Below are positions 45,109 to 53,878 of a stretch of DNA of 64,000 nucleotides, piece by piece (within the stretch, counting starts at the first letter, position 1; every line of letters starts with the position of its first letter). Below the pieces are notes generated by a model, which saw nothing but the letters and a program-made list of their open reading frames with translations, had not been told where the DNA came from and did no database searches. A program made the position numbers and the translations under genes. This DNA is from UBA7672 sp044224605. GTDB lineage: Bacteria > Pseudomonadota > Alphaproteobacteria > Caulobacterales > Hyphomonadaceae. Location of the stretch: assembly GCA_044224605.1 (NCBI GenBank), contig JBGAKC010000024.1, positions 12,811-76,810 on the forward strand, read 5' to 3'.

Positions 45109-46515
45109 ATGATCGACACGGCCAGGCTCGAAGCCACGCTCCGCCGCTTGCCAGGCTTCGAGGCGCTGCTGGCGTGTGAACGCCTCTCCGCCGGCGCCAG
45201 CCGCGAGACCTACAAGCTCACCACCCGCATGGACGGAGCCGAGCGTCTTCTCGCCCTGCGCCGCGCGCCGAACGATGATCGCTCGGTCGTGAGCCGCGGC
45301 GGGCCGACGCTGGCGGAGGAAGCAAGACTCTTCGCGGCCGCTCGCGCCGCCGGCGTGCCCGGTCCAGAAGTCTACATGACGCTTGAGTCGCAGGATGGTC
45401 TCGGCGCCGGCATCGTCATGGAATGGATCGCGGGCGAGACGCTGGGCGCGAAGATCGCACGTGCGCCGGAATTTGCTGAAACGCGAAGCATGCTGGCGCG
45501 CCAGTGCGGCGAGGTGCTCGCGCGTCTCCACAAGGTAGACGTCAAGGCCAGCGGTCTCGACCGGTTCCTTGATACGTTCGACGCCGAACACACCGTCCGC
45601 AAGACACATGCGGCCTATCTCGAACTCGAGACGCCGCAGCCGATGATTGACTTCGTCGCGATGTGGCTGCTGAAGAACCTGCCGGGGAACCAGCGCTCGA
45701 CGCTCGTTCACAGCGACTTCCGCAATGGCAATTTCATCGTCCAGCCGGAAAAAGGGATCGTCGCCGTGCTTGACTGGGAGCTGGCGCATATCGGCGATCC
45801 GATGCGCGATCTTGGCTGGCTGGTCACGCGCTCCTGGCGCTTCGGCGTCAAGGACAAGCCCGTCGGCGGTTTCGGCGAGGTCGACGATCTTGTCGCCGGC
45901 TATGAAGCCGCCTCGGGCGAAACGGTCGATCGCGCGGCCATCAAGTTCTGGGAAGTGTTTGGCTCGTTCTGGTGGTCGGTCTCAACCCTGTCGATGGGTC
46001 TGTCATTTCGCAATGGCGCGGAGGCGAGCGTTGAGCGCCCGGCGATCGGCCGGCGCTCCTCCGAATGCCAGATCGATTGCGTGAACCTCATCATCCCGGG
46101 GCCGGCGCGCAAGCCGCAGGCCGCGCTGCAGACGCTCTCGACCACCGAGCTGCCGCGCACCGACGAGCTGCTGCGCGGCGTGCGCGACTTCCTTCGCAAC
46201 GAAGCCTCGCAGGATTTGAAAGGCCGCAATCTCTTTCTTGCCCGCGTCGCCGCCAACTCCGTTGACATCGCCCTGCGCGAACTCGAATTCGGCGCCGATG
46301 CCGCCGCCCACGAGAGCCATGCGCTCGCCCCGTTGCTCGGCCGGCTGGGCGAGGTGACGGACCTGCGCGCCGCCCTCTGCAAGGCAATCCGCGCCGGCGA
46401 GATCGGGCTCGACAACCCCGCACTCCACGTCTACCTGCGCGACAGCGTTTATGCACAGGTGATGATCGACCAGCCGAACTATCCCGGCGCCGTCGAATGT
46501 GGAAAGCACCCCTAG
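45109..46515 (+). CDS. Aminoglycoside-phosphotransferase-fold kinase fused to DUF6285-like domain
   Basis: A 468-residue two-domain protein. Residues 1 to about 340 are an APH-type small-molecule kinase: IVMEWIAGETLGAKI hinge, the Brenner motif VHSDFRNGNF and the metal-binding LDWELAHIGDPMRDLGW. From about 350 to the end is a helical domain (ELPRTDELLRGVRDFLRNEASQDLKGRNLFLARVA ... YLRDSVYAQVMIDQPNY) of the DUF6285 type, normally a separate small protein encoded next to such kinases. In levulinate catabolism LvaA (kinase) needs a small partner LvaB; this gene looks like that pair fused. It should phosphorylate a hydroxyacyl-CoA. Confidence 0.85.
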   Translation: MIDTARLEATLRRLPGFEALLACERLSAGASRETYKLTTRMDGAERLLALRRAPNDDRSVVSRGGPTLAEEARLFAAARAAGVPGPEVYMTLESQDGLGAGIVMEWIAGETLGAKIARAPEFAETRSMLARQCGEVLARLHKVDVKASGLDRFLDTFDAEHTVRKTHAAYLELETPQPMIDFVAMWLLKNLPGNQRSTLVHSDFRNGNFIVQPEKGIVAVLDWELAHIGDPMRDLGWLVTRSWRFGVKDKPVGGFGEVDDLVAGYEAASGETVDRAAIKFWEVFGSFWWSVSTLSMGLSFRNGAEASVERPAIGRRSSECQIDCVNLIIPGPARKPQAALQTLSTTELPRTDELLRGVRDFLRNEASQDLKGRNLFLARVAANSVDIALRELEFGADAAAHESHALAPLLGRLGEVTDLRAALCKAIRAGEIGLDNPALHVYLRDSVYAQVMIDQPNYPGAVECGKHP

Positions 46516-46518
46516 CGC

Positions 46519-46590
46519 CTTTGGTGGTCCTTCGCGCAATCTTCAAAAGACCGAACGCAGAGATACCAAGGGGCCACGAAGACCACAAAG
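46519..46590. repeat. Imperfect inverted repeat, possible REP/MITE-like element
   Basis: CTTTGGTGGTCCTTCG (46519-46534) is an imperfect inverse of CGAAGACCACAAAG (46577-46590), with two inserted bases. The CCACGAAGACCACAAAG style of sequence occurs as a dispersed intergenic repeat in many bacterial genomes. It sits in the only sizeable gap of the acyl-CoA cluster. Confidence 0.45.
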
Positions 46591-46671
46591 AGGATGACCG
46601 TAGGGAACAGCTGCCTACTCGACGGTATCGAGTGGCGGGTCTAAACCACCGACAGTCAGATTGAGGTCTTC

Positions 46672-47793
46672 ATGTCCCGTCCCGTGATTTCGTCCACCGG
46701 CCTCTACACGCCGCCCCATTCCATTTCGAATGCGGAGCTGGTGGCCAGCCTGAATGCCTGGACGGACAACTGGAACGCCGAACACGCCGCCGAGATCGCA
46801 GCGGGCACGCTGCCGGCGAAGCAACATTCCTCGGTCGAGTTCATCGAGAAGGCGTCGGGCATCAAGTCACGCTATGTCGTCGACAAGGTGGGCGTGCTCG
46901 ACCCGAGGGTGATGCGCCCGAACATTCCCGAACGGCCCAACGACCAGATTTCCATCCTGGCCGAGATCGCGGTCAATGCGGCGAAGCAAGCGCTCGCGAA
47001 AGCGGGCAGGGAAGGATCGCAGGTCGACGCCGTCATCTGCGCCGCCTCCAACATGCAGCGCGCCTATCCCGCCATGGCGATCGAGGTGCAGCAGGCGATC
47101 GGCTCGCCTGGCTTCGCGTTCGACATGAACGTTGCATGTTCGTCTGCCACGTTCGGCATCCAGACAGGCGCGGACTTCGTGCGCGCGGACCATGCGAAGA
47201 CGGTGCTGATGGTCAACCCGGAAATCTGCTCCGGCCACCTCAACTTCACCGACCGCGACAGCCATTTCATCTTCGGCGATGTCGCCACCGCGGTCCTGAT
47301 CGAGGCCGAAGAGATCGCGCCGAAAGGCTCATGGTCCATCCTCGGCACGCATCTCAAGACGCAGTTCTCGAACAACATCCGCAACAATTTCGGCTTCCTC
47401 AACCGCGGCGATCCGTCGGGCGTGGGCAAGCAGGACAAGCTGTTCGTCCAGGAGGGGCGGAAGGTGTTCAAGGAAGTCGTGCCGATGGTCTCTGGCATGA
47501 TCCAGGGCGAAATGGACCGTCTCGGGCTCAAGGCGAGGGACCTCAAGCGCATGTGGCTGCACCAGGCCAATGCCGGCATGAACCGCCTGATCGCTGAACG
47601 GGTGCTCGGCCATGAAGCCAGCGAGGACGAAAGCCCGACCGTGCTCGATACCTATGCAAACACGTCGTCGGCGGGCTCGATCATCGCGTTCCACAAGCAC
47701 TCGGGCGACTTCCGGCCGGGCGAAAAAGGCCTGATCTGCTCGTTCGGGGCGGGGTATTCCGCCGGGACAGTCTTCCTCGAGAAGATGGCGTAG
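46672..47793 (+). CDS. Beta-ketoacyl-ACP synthase III-type condensing enzyme
   Basis: A 373-residue thiolase-fold enzyme. The triad is Cys156 (NVACSSATFG), His297 (WLHQANAGMNRLI) and Asn330 (YANTSSAGS). Length and the N terminus STGLYTPPHSISNAELV match the Pseudomonas PA3286 type, which moves octanoyl-CoA from beta-oxidation into fatty-acid synthesis, rather than the housekeeping FabH of about 320 residues. Position inside an acyl-CoA catabolic cluster fits a role in using acyl-CoA as a primer. Ribosome site is weak. Confidence 0.9.
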   Translation: MSRPVISSTGLYTPPHSISNAELVASLNAWTDNWNAEHAAEIAAGTLPAKQHSSVEFIEKASGIKSRYVVDKVGVLDPRVMRPNIPERPNDQISILAEIAVNAAKQALAKAGREGSQVDAVICAASNMQRAYPAMAIEVQQAIGSPGFAFDMNVACSSATFGIQTGADFVRADHAKTVLMVNPEICSGHLNFTDRDSHFIFGDVATAVLIEAEEIAPKGSWSILGTHLKTQFSNNIRNNFGFLNRGDPSGVGKQDKLFVQEGRKVFKEVVPMVSGMIQGEMDRLGLKARDLKRMWLHQANAGMNRLIAERVLGHEASEDESPTVLDTYANTSSAGSIIAFHKHSGDFRPGEKGLICSFGAGYSAGTVFLEKMA

Positions 47794-47879
47794 GTAACGC
47801 GCAAGCTATCAGCTTTGGGAGTTGTCGCGCTAACGCGCCTTGATACTGTCTGGCAAAAGAAGACTGCCGGAGGAAATCA

Positions 47880-49727
47880 ATGTCAGCGGATGCAGCGGCG
47901 CTGCCGCCATTCAAGAAGCTGCCTTACCGGGGCCCCGACATCGAGGTCACCCGGGGGCCCGGCGGCGTTGTCTATCTCCGCTCCCGCACGCCGATGGGAA
48001 AAGCGCCCCGGTCCATTCCGCACGCGCTCGATGAACGCGCGGCCGCGCACCCGGATCGTCCCTGGCTCAAGCAGCGCGCGCCCAATCACGGCCCCTGGCG
48101 GCAGGTAACTTACGGCGAGGCCGCCCGCATCACGCGTTCGCTGGCGCAGGCCCTGCTCGATCGTGGACTGGGGCCGGATGCGCCGCTCCTGATCCTGTCG
48201 GGCAACTCGATCGAACACGCGCTCATGTCGCTCGCAGCCCAGCGCATCGGCGCCCCCGCGACGCCGATCTCGATGGCGTACTCCACCATGTCGTCCGACT
48301 TCGCAAAGCTGCGGCACTGCTTCGACGCCGTGAAGCCGAAGGCGATCTTCGTCCAGACGATGGATCCGTTCCGCAAGGCGCTGGCGACGCTGCCGCTCGA
48401 GGGCGTGTCGATCATCTCGGCGGACGGATCGGACGGCTCGGAAGCCTTCGCGAAACTGGCTGAGACGGCGCCGACATCGCTGGTGGATACCGCGATGGAC
48501 TGGCTGGGACCGGATTCGGTCGGCAAATACCTCTTCACCTCCGGTTCGACCGGCATGCCCAAGCCCACGCCGCAGAGCCAGGGCCAGATGACGGCGCAAA
48601 TCGCCGCGCGTGGCGCGATTGAGCTGCCGCCCGAAGATCCCGAAGAGATCGGGCAGGCGCTCGACTGGATGCCATGGAGCCACATCTCCGGCGGCAATGT
48701 GAACTTCAACAACGTGCTGTCGCTCGGAGGCACGTTCCACATCGACGACGGTCGCCCGATGCCGGGCTTGTTCCAGACCACGATCGCCAACCTGAAAGAG
48801 GTTCGGCCGCAGGCTTTCGGATCCGCGCCGATCGCGTTCGGCATGCTGGCCGAAGCGATGGAAGCCGACACCGAGCTGCGCGATGCGGTATTCTCCCGCA
48901 TGCGCGCCTTCATCTATGGCGGCGCCACGCTGTCGGACGATCTATACGAGCGTCTCCAGCGCCTCTCCATCGCGGCGACGGGCGAGCGCATTCCGCTGCT
49001 GACGATGTATGGCGCGACCGAAACGCAGGGCGTGACGATGACGCACTGGGTGCTCGAACGCGTCGGCATGGTTGGCGTGCCTTTGCCCGGAACGACGCTC
49101 AAGCTCGCTCCCGTCGGCGCCAAGATGGAAGTGCGGGTCAAGGGCCCGACTGTCATGAGCGGCTATCTCAACCTGCCCGAAAAGAACGCACAGGTGTTCG
49201 ACGAGGAAGGCTTCTACTGTCTGGGGGACGCCGCCCGTTTCGAAGATCCGGATCACCCGGAGAAAGGCCTCGTCTTCGATGGCCGCGTGACAGAGGACTT
49301 CAAGCTCAATTCCGGCACGTGGGTCTCTGTCGGCACGCTGCGCCCGGATGTCGTGGCGGCCTGCGCCCCGCTGGTTGCTGACGCGGTGATCTGCGGGCAG
49401 GACAAGCCCTATGTGGGCGCGCTGCTCTGGCCCTCGCCCGCTGCATTGAAGGCGGCGATGGAAGCTGCGGGAGGCGATGCCGTGCAGGCATTCACCGCTT
49501 TTACAACGCAGGTCGCGCACAAGCTGGCTGCGTTCAACGAGACACAGCCGGGATCCTCCCGCCGCATCGGCCGCTTCAAGGTGCTGACCACCCCGCCCTC
49601 GCTCGACGCCGGCGAGATCACCGACAAGGGCTATGTGAACCAGCGCGTCGCGCAGGATCATCGCGCCAACGACGTGGCGGCGCTCTTCGCAGCGGAGGTT
49701 ACACCCGGCGTGGTGAAGCTCTCCTAG
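47880..49727 (+). CDS. AMP-forming acyl-CoA ligase, feruloyl-CoA synthase-like
   Basis: A 615-residue adenylate-forming ligase. The phosphate loop is TSGSTGMPKPT, the adenine-binding region MYGATETQGVTMTHW, and the hinge/C-terminal region GLVFDGRVTEDFKLNSGTWVSVGTLR. The last block and the N terminus (PFKKLPYRGPDIEVTRGPGGVVYLRS) are typical of feruloyl-CoA synthases, where the usual catalytic lysine domain is divergent. It activates an aromatic or fatty acid to its CoA thioester. In this cluster it is the entry step. The substrate could equally be a hydroxy fatty acid. Confidence 0.88.
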   Translation: MSADAAALPPFKKLPYRGPDIEVTRGPGGVVYLRSRTPMGKAPRSIPHALDERAAAHPDRPWLKQRAPNHGPWRQVTYGEAARITRSLAQALLDRGLGPDAPLLILSGNSIEHALMSLAAQRIGAPATPISMAYSTMSSDFAKLRHCFDAVKPKAIFVQTMDPFRKALATLPLEGVSIISADGSDGSEAFAKLAETAPTSLVDTAMDWLGPDSVGKYLFTSGSTGMPKPTPQSQGQMTAQIAARGAIELPPEDPEEIGQALDWMPWSHISGGNVNFNNVLSLGGTFHIDDGRPMPGLFQTTIANLKEVRPQAFGSAPIAFGMLAEAMEADTELRDAVFSRMRAFIYGGATLSDDLYERLQRLSIAATGERIPLLTMYGATETQGVTMTHWVLERVGMVGVPLPGTTLKLAPVGAKMEVRVKGPTVMSGYLNLPEKNAQVFDEEGFYCLGDAARFEDPDHPEKGLVFDGRVTEDFKLNSGTWVSVGTLRPDVVAACAPLVADAVICGQDKPYVGALLWPSPAALKAAMEAAGGDAVQAFTAFTTQVAHKLAAFNETQPGSSRRIGRFKVLTTPPSLDAGEITDKGYVNQRVAQDHRANDVAALFAAEVTPGVVKLS

Positions 49728-49842
49728 GACGCGACGTAACGGCTGCCTGCGACAGTTTCCGATTGGACAGGGCGCTTTGCCTGTGCAGGATGCCGCGCGC
49801 GTAATGCTGTATTTGCTGGCTTATCACTGAGCGGGGAGCTCC

Positions 49843-51006
49843 ATGTCCGTACTCCAGGTCGAACGTCCTGATTTCATGCAGGAAGAAGAAATCCGCATGT
49901 TCGAGGCATCCGTCGCCCGCTTCTTCGAGCAGAACGCTCCGCCCGAGCGCGTCGAGAAATGGCGCAAGGACAAGGTCGTCGAGCGCGCCATGTGGACCGA
50001 GGCGGCCGAGGCTGGCCTGCTGGGTCTTTCCACCCCGGAAGAATACGGCGGCATGGGCGGCGATTATCGCCACGAAGTCATCCTGATGGAACAGCTCGGC
50101 CTCAAGGGCGTCGACGGTTTCGGCGCCTCCCTGCACAACGCGATCGTCATGCCGTACATCTTCCACTACGGCACCGAGGACCAGAAGAAGCGCTGGCTGC
50201 CGAAGATGGCGTCAGGCGAACTGATCTCCGCCATCGCCATGACCGAACCCGGCGCCGGCTCCGACCTGCAGGGCGTGAAAACCACGGCGAAGAAATCCGG
50301 CAATGGCTATGTCATCAATGGCTCCAAGACCTTCATCACCAACGGCCAGACTGCGAACCTGATCTGCGTCGTCGCCAAGACGGACCCGACGCAAGGCTCA
50401 AAAGGCATCTCGCTCATCATGCTCGAGACCGAGGGCGCCGAAGGCTTCGAGCGCGGTCGCAACCTCAACAAGCTGGGACAGCCCGCGCAGGACACATCCG
50501 AACTCTTCTTCAACGATGTGAAGGTGCCGGCCGACAACCTGCTTGGTTCGGAAGAGGGCAAGGGCTTCTACCAGCTCATGGGCCAGCTTCCGCAGGAACG
50601 CCTCAACATCGCCGTTCAGGCCATCGCCACGATCGAGCGAGCGCTTGAGCTGACGATCCAGTACGTCAAGGATCGCAAGGCCTTCGGCAAGTCGATCATG
50701 GACTTCCAGAACACGCAGTTCGTGCTGGCCGAATGCAAGACCGAGGCGACTGTCGCGCGCGTCTTCGTCAACCACTGCATCGGCGTCCACCTCCAGGGCA
50801 AGCTCGACGCGGCCACGGCCTCCATGGCGAAGTACTGGCTCACCGATCTCGAAGGCAAGATCATCGACCGCTGCCTCCAGCTCTATGGCGGCTACGGCTT
50901 CATGGATGAGTTCCCGATCAGCCGCATGTACCGCGACAGCCGCATCCAGCGCATCTATGGCGGCACCAACGAGATCATGAAGATCCTGATTGCGCGAACG
51001 CTGTAG
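49843..51006 (+). CDS. Acyl-CoA dehydrogenase
   Basis: A 387-residue acyl-CoA dehydrogenase of the common short/medium-chain length. FAD-binding blocks are SAIAMTEPGAGSDLQGVKTTA and YVINGSKTFITNGQ; QLYGGYGFMDEFPISRMYRDSRIQRIYGGTNEIMKILIA contains the catalytic loop region. GAGCGGGGAGC precedes the ATG. It makes the trans-2 double bond in acyl-CoA and passes electrons to ETF. Last gene of the cluster; it ends 18 bp from the convergent peptidase gene. Confidence 0.94.
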   Translation: MSVLQVERPDFMQEEEIRMFEASVARFFEQNAPPERVEKWRKDKVVERAMWTEAAEAGLLGLSTPEEYGGMGGDYRHEVILMEQLGLKGVDGFGASLHNAIVMPYIFHYGTEDQKKRWLPKMASGELISAIAMTEPGAGSDLQGVKTTAKKSGNGYVINGSKTFITNGQTANLICVVAKTDPTQGSKGISLIMLETEGAEGFERGRNLNKLGQPAQDTSELFFNDVKVPADNLLGSEEGKGFYQLMGQLPQERLNIAVQAIATIERALELTIQYVKDRKAFGKSIMDFQNTQFVLAECKTEATVARVFVNHCIGVHLQGKLDAATASMAKYWLTDLEGKIIDRCLQLYGGYGFMDEFPISRMYRDSRIQRIYGGTNEIMKILIARTL

Positions 51007-51024
51007 GGCCTACGCAGCTTCTGA

Positions 51025-52932
51025 TCACGGCGGGGAGGCAGCCGGCGGGGGCTTGGCTCTTGCGGTGAGATTGGCGGCAAGAAACACCGCCATCTCGCTG
51101 AGGACGATGCGGCGGCTTTCCGGATAGAGCAGCTCTTCGCTGTCACGATCGATCAGGATGAATTTCACAGGCTTGTTCGCAGCTTTGAGAGCCTGCTCCA
51201 TCTTGCGGCTTTGCCGGTCAGGTGAGAGCCGCTCGTTGTCGCCGTGAAGCAGCAGTACGGGCGCCTCGAACTGCCGGGCGAGATTGACGGGCGAATAGCG
51301 TTGCTGGTCGAGAAGATTGTCTATGGGATCGCCGAGGTAGCGCAGCCATTTGGCGTAATAATCATCGTACCTCACATCGCCTTCGGCGCGACGCTTCATG
51401 AAGTCCGGAAGGTCCGTGACCCCGCCGATCGAGACCACGCAACGATAGCGCTGCGGCGTGATGGCGCCGCCCATGAGGGCCATGTAACCGCCCCAGCCCT
51501 GCCCAACGACGCAGACGCGGTCCGGATCGATCCACCCGGCTTTCACTAGCTCAAAGACGCCGTCGGTGACATCGTGCTGCATCGCGCGGCCGAACTGTTC
51601 GTAGCCTGCCGCGCGCAGCTCAACGCCTGCGCCGCTCGAGCCGCGATAGTTGGGTTGCAGTACCGCATAGCCCTCATTGGCCATGAATTGCACAAGCCAG
51701 GAATAGCTGACTTCGCTGCGACCGTCGGGCTCATCGTGCGGCATCACAACCATCGGCAACATCTTGCGCTGCTCGGCCGGAACGCCAGCTGGCCAGGTCA
51801 AGATCGCGCTCACCTTTCGCCCATCGCGCGCGGGGTATTCGATGGTTACTACCTCGCCCATGTCCGCACGGGAGAGGCTGGGTCGCGCCGGCATGACAGA
51901 CATCAGCTTGCGCGCCTCGCGATCGAAAATCACATACCGGCCAGATTCGGATCCGCCTGTGGCGCGGATGAGCAGGCGTTTCCCGCCGGCGGACATTCCC
52001 ATTAGTTCGAGAGCCTGGCCGGGGAGGGAGGCGCGCACGCTGCGCATGTCAGCGGTGAGGGCGGCCTCAAAAAACTCATGCCTGGGATAAGGGCCCGCAA
52101 CAACCCCGCCAATGACGGTTTGTGTGCCGTCCCGGATAGGCATTTTCATCTCGGCTCCGCCGAAAAGTGGTTCGCCGAGCACGCCGTTGCTCAGCGAAAG
52201 TGAGCGCAGCACAGTCGCCCCGCTGCGGCTGTCGCTTAGGACGATCGCGGTTTCGTCGGCGGTTGGGCCGGCAATGAAAACCTCTGCGGGTTTGCCTTTT
52301 TCGCTGAAGATTTCCTTCCGGCCGGCCTTGGTCACGGCAAAGATCCTGTTCTCGCCCTTCTGGCGGTCGATCTTTTGCGTCACAAGCAATGCGCCGGCCC
52401 GCGACATTGCAAACATCTCTTCCCCGTGAGACCCGCCAAAGCTGTTGTTGAGAACGTTTCCCGTGACCAGCTCCAGCTCGATCACGGTGCCATAGCCCCG
52501 GAAATACCCTCTCTTGCCGTCACCAGACACGCTCAGAAGCGCGCCGAACGCATCCGAGCGATAGGAAACGTTGCGTTCCAGATCAAAGATGATCGAGACG
52601 CCGGAGCGGAAGATGTCCCGTTGGCCGGCGTAGTACTCGATGCTGTAGGGAATGAAGGTGAGAAAGCGGTCCGTCACATAGCTGAGCGCGGTGATCTGCT
52701 GTTCGTTCGTCCGCGTGATCGTACGGGTCTTTCCGGTCTCAAGATCGCGCTCGACAACCGCATGTCCCTCGCCGGCCTTCTGCGCCCATGCGACGCGCTT
52801 GCCGTCGGGCGAAATGGTCATGTCGTGAATTTCGGGCAGAGGCGTGAAGGCTTCGAGCGGCGGCTTGGCGAGCGCAGGCCCTGTCGCCCCGCACAAGGCC
52901 AGCACCAGGATTGCGAGCATCCGAAGCGACAT
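51025..52932 (-). CDS. Exported S9 (prolyl oligopeptidase) family protein, catalytic residues missing
   Basis: A 635-residue protein with a signal peptide (MSLRMLAILVLALCGATGPALA), a beta-propeller region (about 35-345) and an alpha/beta hydrolase domain at about 360-620 of the S9 peptidase type. The family's NYRGSSGAGVELRAAGYEQFGRAMQHDVTDGV is present. The nucleophile elbow, normally GxSxGG, reads G477-Q-G-W-G-G, so Ser is Gly479. At the acid position HGDNE has Glu567 where Asp is usual, and at the His position the sequence is IDRDSEELLY, with Ser598 instead. The frame is full length and intact, so this looks like a pseudoenzyme with a binding role. Confidence 0.85.
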   Translation of the reverse strand: MSLRMLAILVLALCGATGPALAKPPLEAFTPLPEIHDMTISPDGKRVAWAQKAGEGHAVVERDLETGKTRTITRTNEQQITALSYVTDRFLTFIPYSIEYYAGQRDIFRSGVSIIFDLERNVSYRSDAFGALLSVSGDGKRGYFRGYGTVIELELVTGNVLNNSFGGSHGEEMFAMSRAGALLVTQKIDRQKGENRIFAVTKAGRKEIFSEKGKPAEVFIAGPTADETAIVLSDSRSGATVLRSLSLSNGVLGEPLFGGAEMKMPIRDGTQTVIGGVVAGPYPRHEFFEAALTADMRSVRASLPGQALELMGMSAGGKRLLIRATGGSESGRYVIFDREARKLMSVMPARPSLSRADMGEVVTIEYPARDGRKVSAILTWPAGVPAEQRKMLPMVVMPHDEPDGRSEVSYSWLVQFMANEGYAVLQPNYRGSSGAGVELRAAGYEQFGRAMQHDVTDGVFELVKAGWIDPDRVCVVGQGWGGYMALMGGAITPQRYRCVVSIGGVTDLPDFMKRRAEGDVRYDDYYAKWLRYLGDPIDNLLDQQRYSPVNLARQFEAPVLLLHGDNERLSPDRQSRKMEQALKAANKPVKFILIDRDSEELLYPESRRIVLSEMAVFLAANLTARAKPPPAASPP

Positions 52933-53021
52933 AGAGATCTCCCCAAAGACCTATCGGGGGCCAATCTGGCGCCATCGCGCAGTCTTGCAAGCGCGGAGGA
53001 GATGACCCAACGTCCCCCGTC

Positions 53022-53804
53022 GTGACAAACCCCGCTTTCGATCGCCGTGAGCTTTCCGGACCCTTCGACATTGTCGGGGACGTGCACGGTTGTTGTGACG
53101 AGCTGGAACAGCTTCTTTCAGCCATCGGCTATGAGATTGCCTGGTCGGGCGCCGAGGTCGTTGTTACGCCGCCCGCCGGACGCACGCTGGTCTTCGTGGG
53201 CGATCTCGTCGATCGCGGTCCCCGCTCGCTGGATGTCATGCGCATCGTCATGGCGATGGTTGCGGCCGGGACCGGTCTCTGCGTCGAAGGAAACCACGAC
53301 AACAAGTTCGGCCGCTGGCTTGGCGGTCAGGTCGTCAAGACCGGGCACGGCCTGCAGATGACCATCGACCAGATGGCAGGGGAGGATCCTGCGTTCAGGG
53401 CGAAGGTTAGCCGTTTCATCACTTCGCTCCCGCCCTATCTCTGGCTCGATCAGGGCAAGCTGGTTGTCGCCCATGCCGGACTGAAGGCGGAGATGATCGG
53501 CAAGCTTGGCGGCAAGGTCCGCTCGTTTGCGCTGTATGGCGATACAACAGGCGAGACGGATGGCTATGGCACGCCGGTGCGGCGCAACTGGGCGCTCGAA
53601 CACCCGGGCGAGCCAGCCATAGTCTATGGCCATGTCGCCGCCCCCGACGTTCAGGCCGTCAACAACACGTGGTGTCTCGATACTGGCTGCTGTTTCGGCG
53701 GGCGGCTGACGGCGCTGCGCTGGCCTGAGCGGGAGCTCGTGAGCGTGCCCGCGCTGCGCGTCCATTTCGAGGCGCTCCGGCCGCTCGGGGATCGCGCGCG
53801 CTGA
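53022..53804 (+). CDS. Metallophosphoesterase, diadenosine-tetraphosphatase-like
   Basis: A 260-residue calcineurin-like phosphoesterase. Metal motifs are GDVHG (about 19-23), GDLVDRG (about 61-67), GNHD (about 91-94) and the later HAG of LVVAHAGLK. The set and order match the PrpE/ApaH group of Ser/Thr phosphatases and Ap4A hydrolases. Translation from GTG at 53022 is favoured; the frame has no ATG nearby. It lies head to head with the S9 gene. Confidence 0.88.
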   Translation: MTNPAFDRRELSGPFDIVGDVHGCCDELEQLLSAIGYEIAWSGAEVVVTPPAGRTLVFVGDLVDRGPRSLDVMRIVMAMVAAGTGLCVEGNHDNKFGRWLGGQVVKTGHGLQMTIDQMAGEDPAFRAKVSRFITSLPPYLWLDQGKLVVAHAGLKAEMIGKLGGKVRSFALYGDTTGETDGYGTPVRRNWALEHPGEPAIVYGHVAAPDVQAVNNTWCLDTGCCFGGRLTALRWPERELVSVPALRVHFEALRPLGDRAR

Positions 53805-53878
53805 CGCTGCGAACGGGCTTGACGGCGTCTGGCCTGTCCTTTCCTGATGCGTCAGACACTGGAGAGGACACAAACCCC

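Noticed and set aside
53002..53025. Mini-frame MTQRPPS overlapping the metallophosphoesterase GTG by GTGA, like a leader peptide
   Set aside because: GGAGGAG abuts the ATG too closely for normal initiation, and a seven-residue peptide with no regulatory codons is easily chance.
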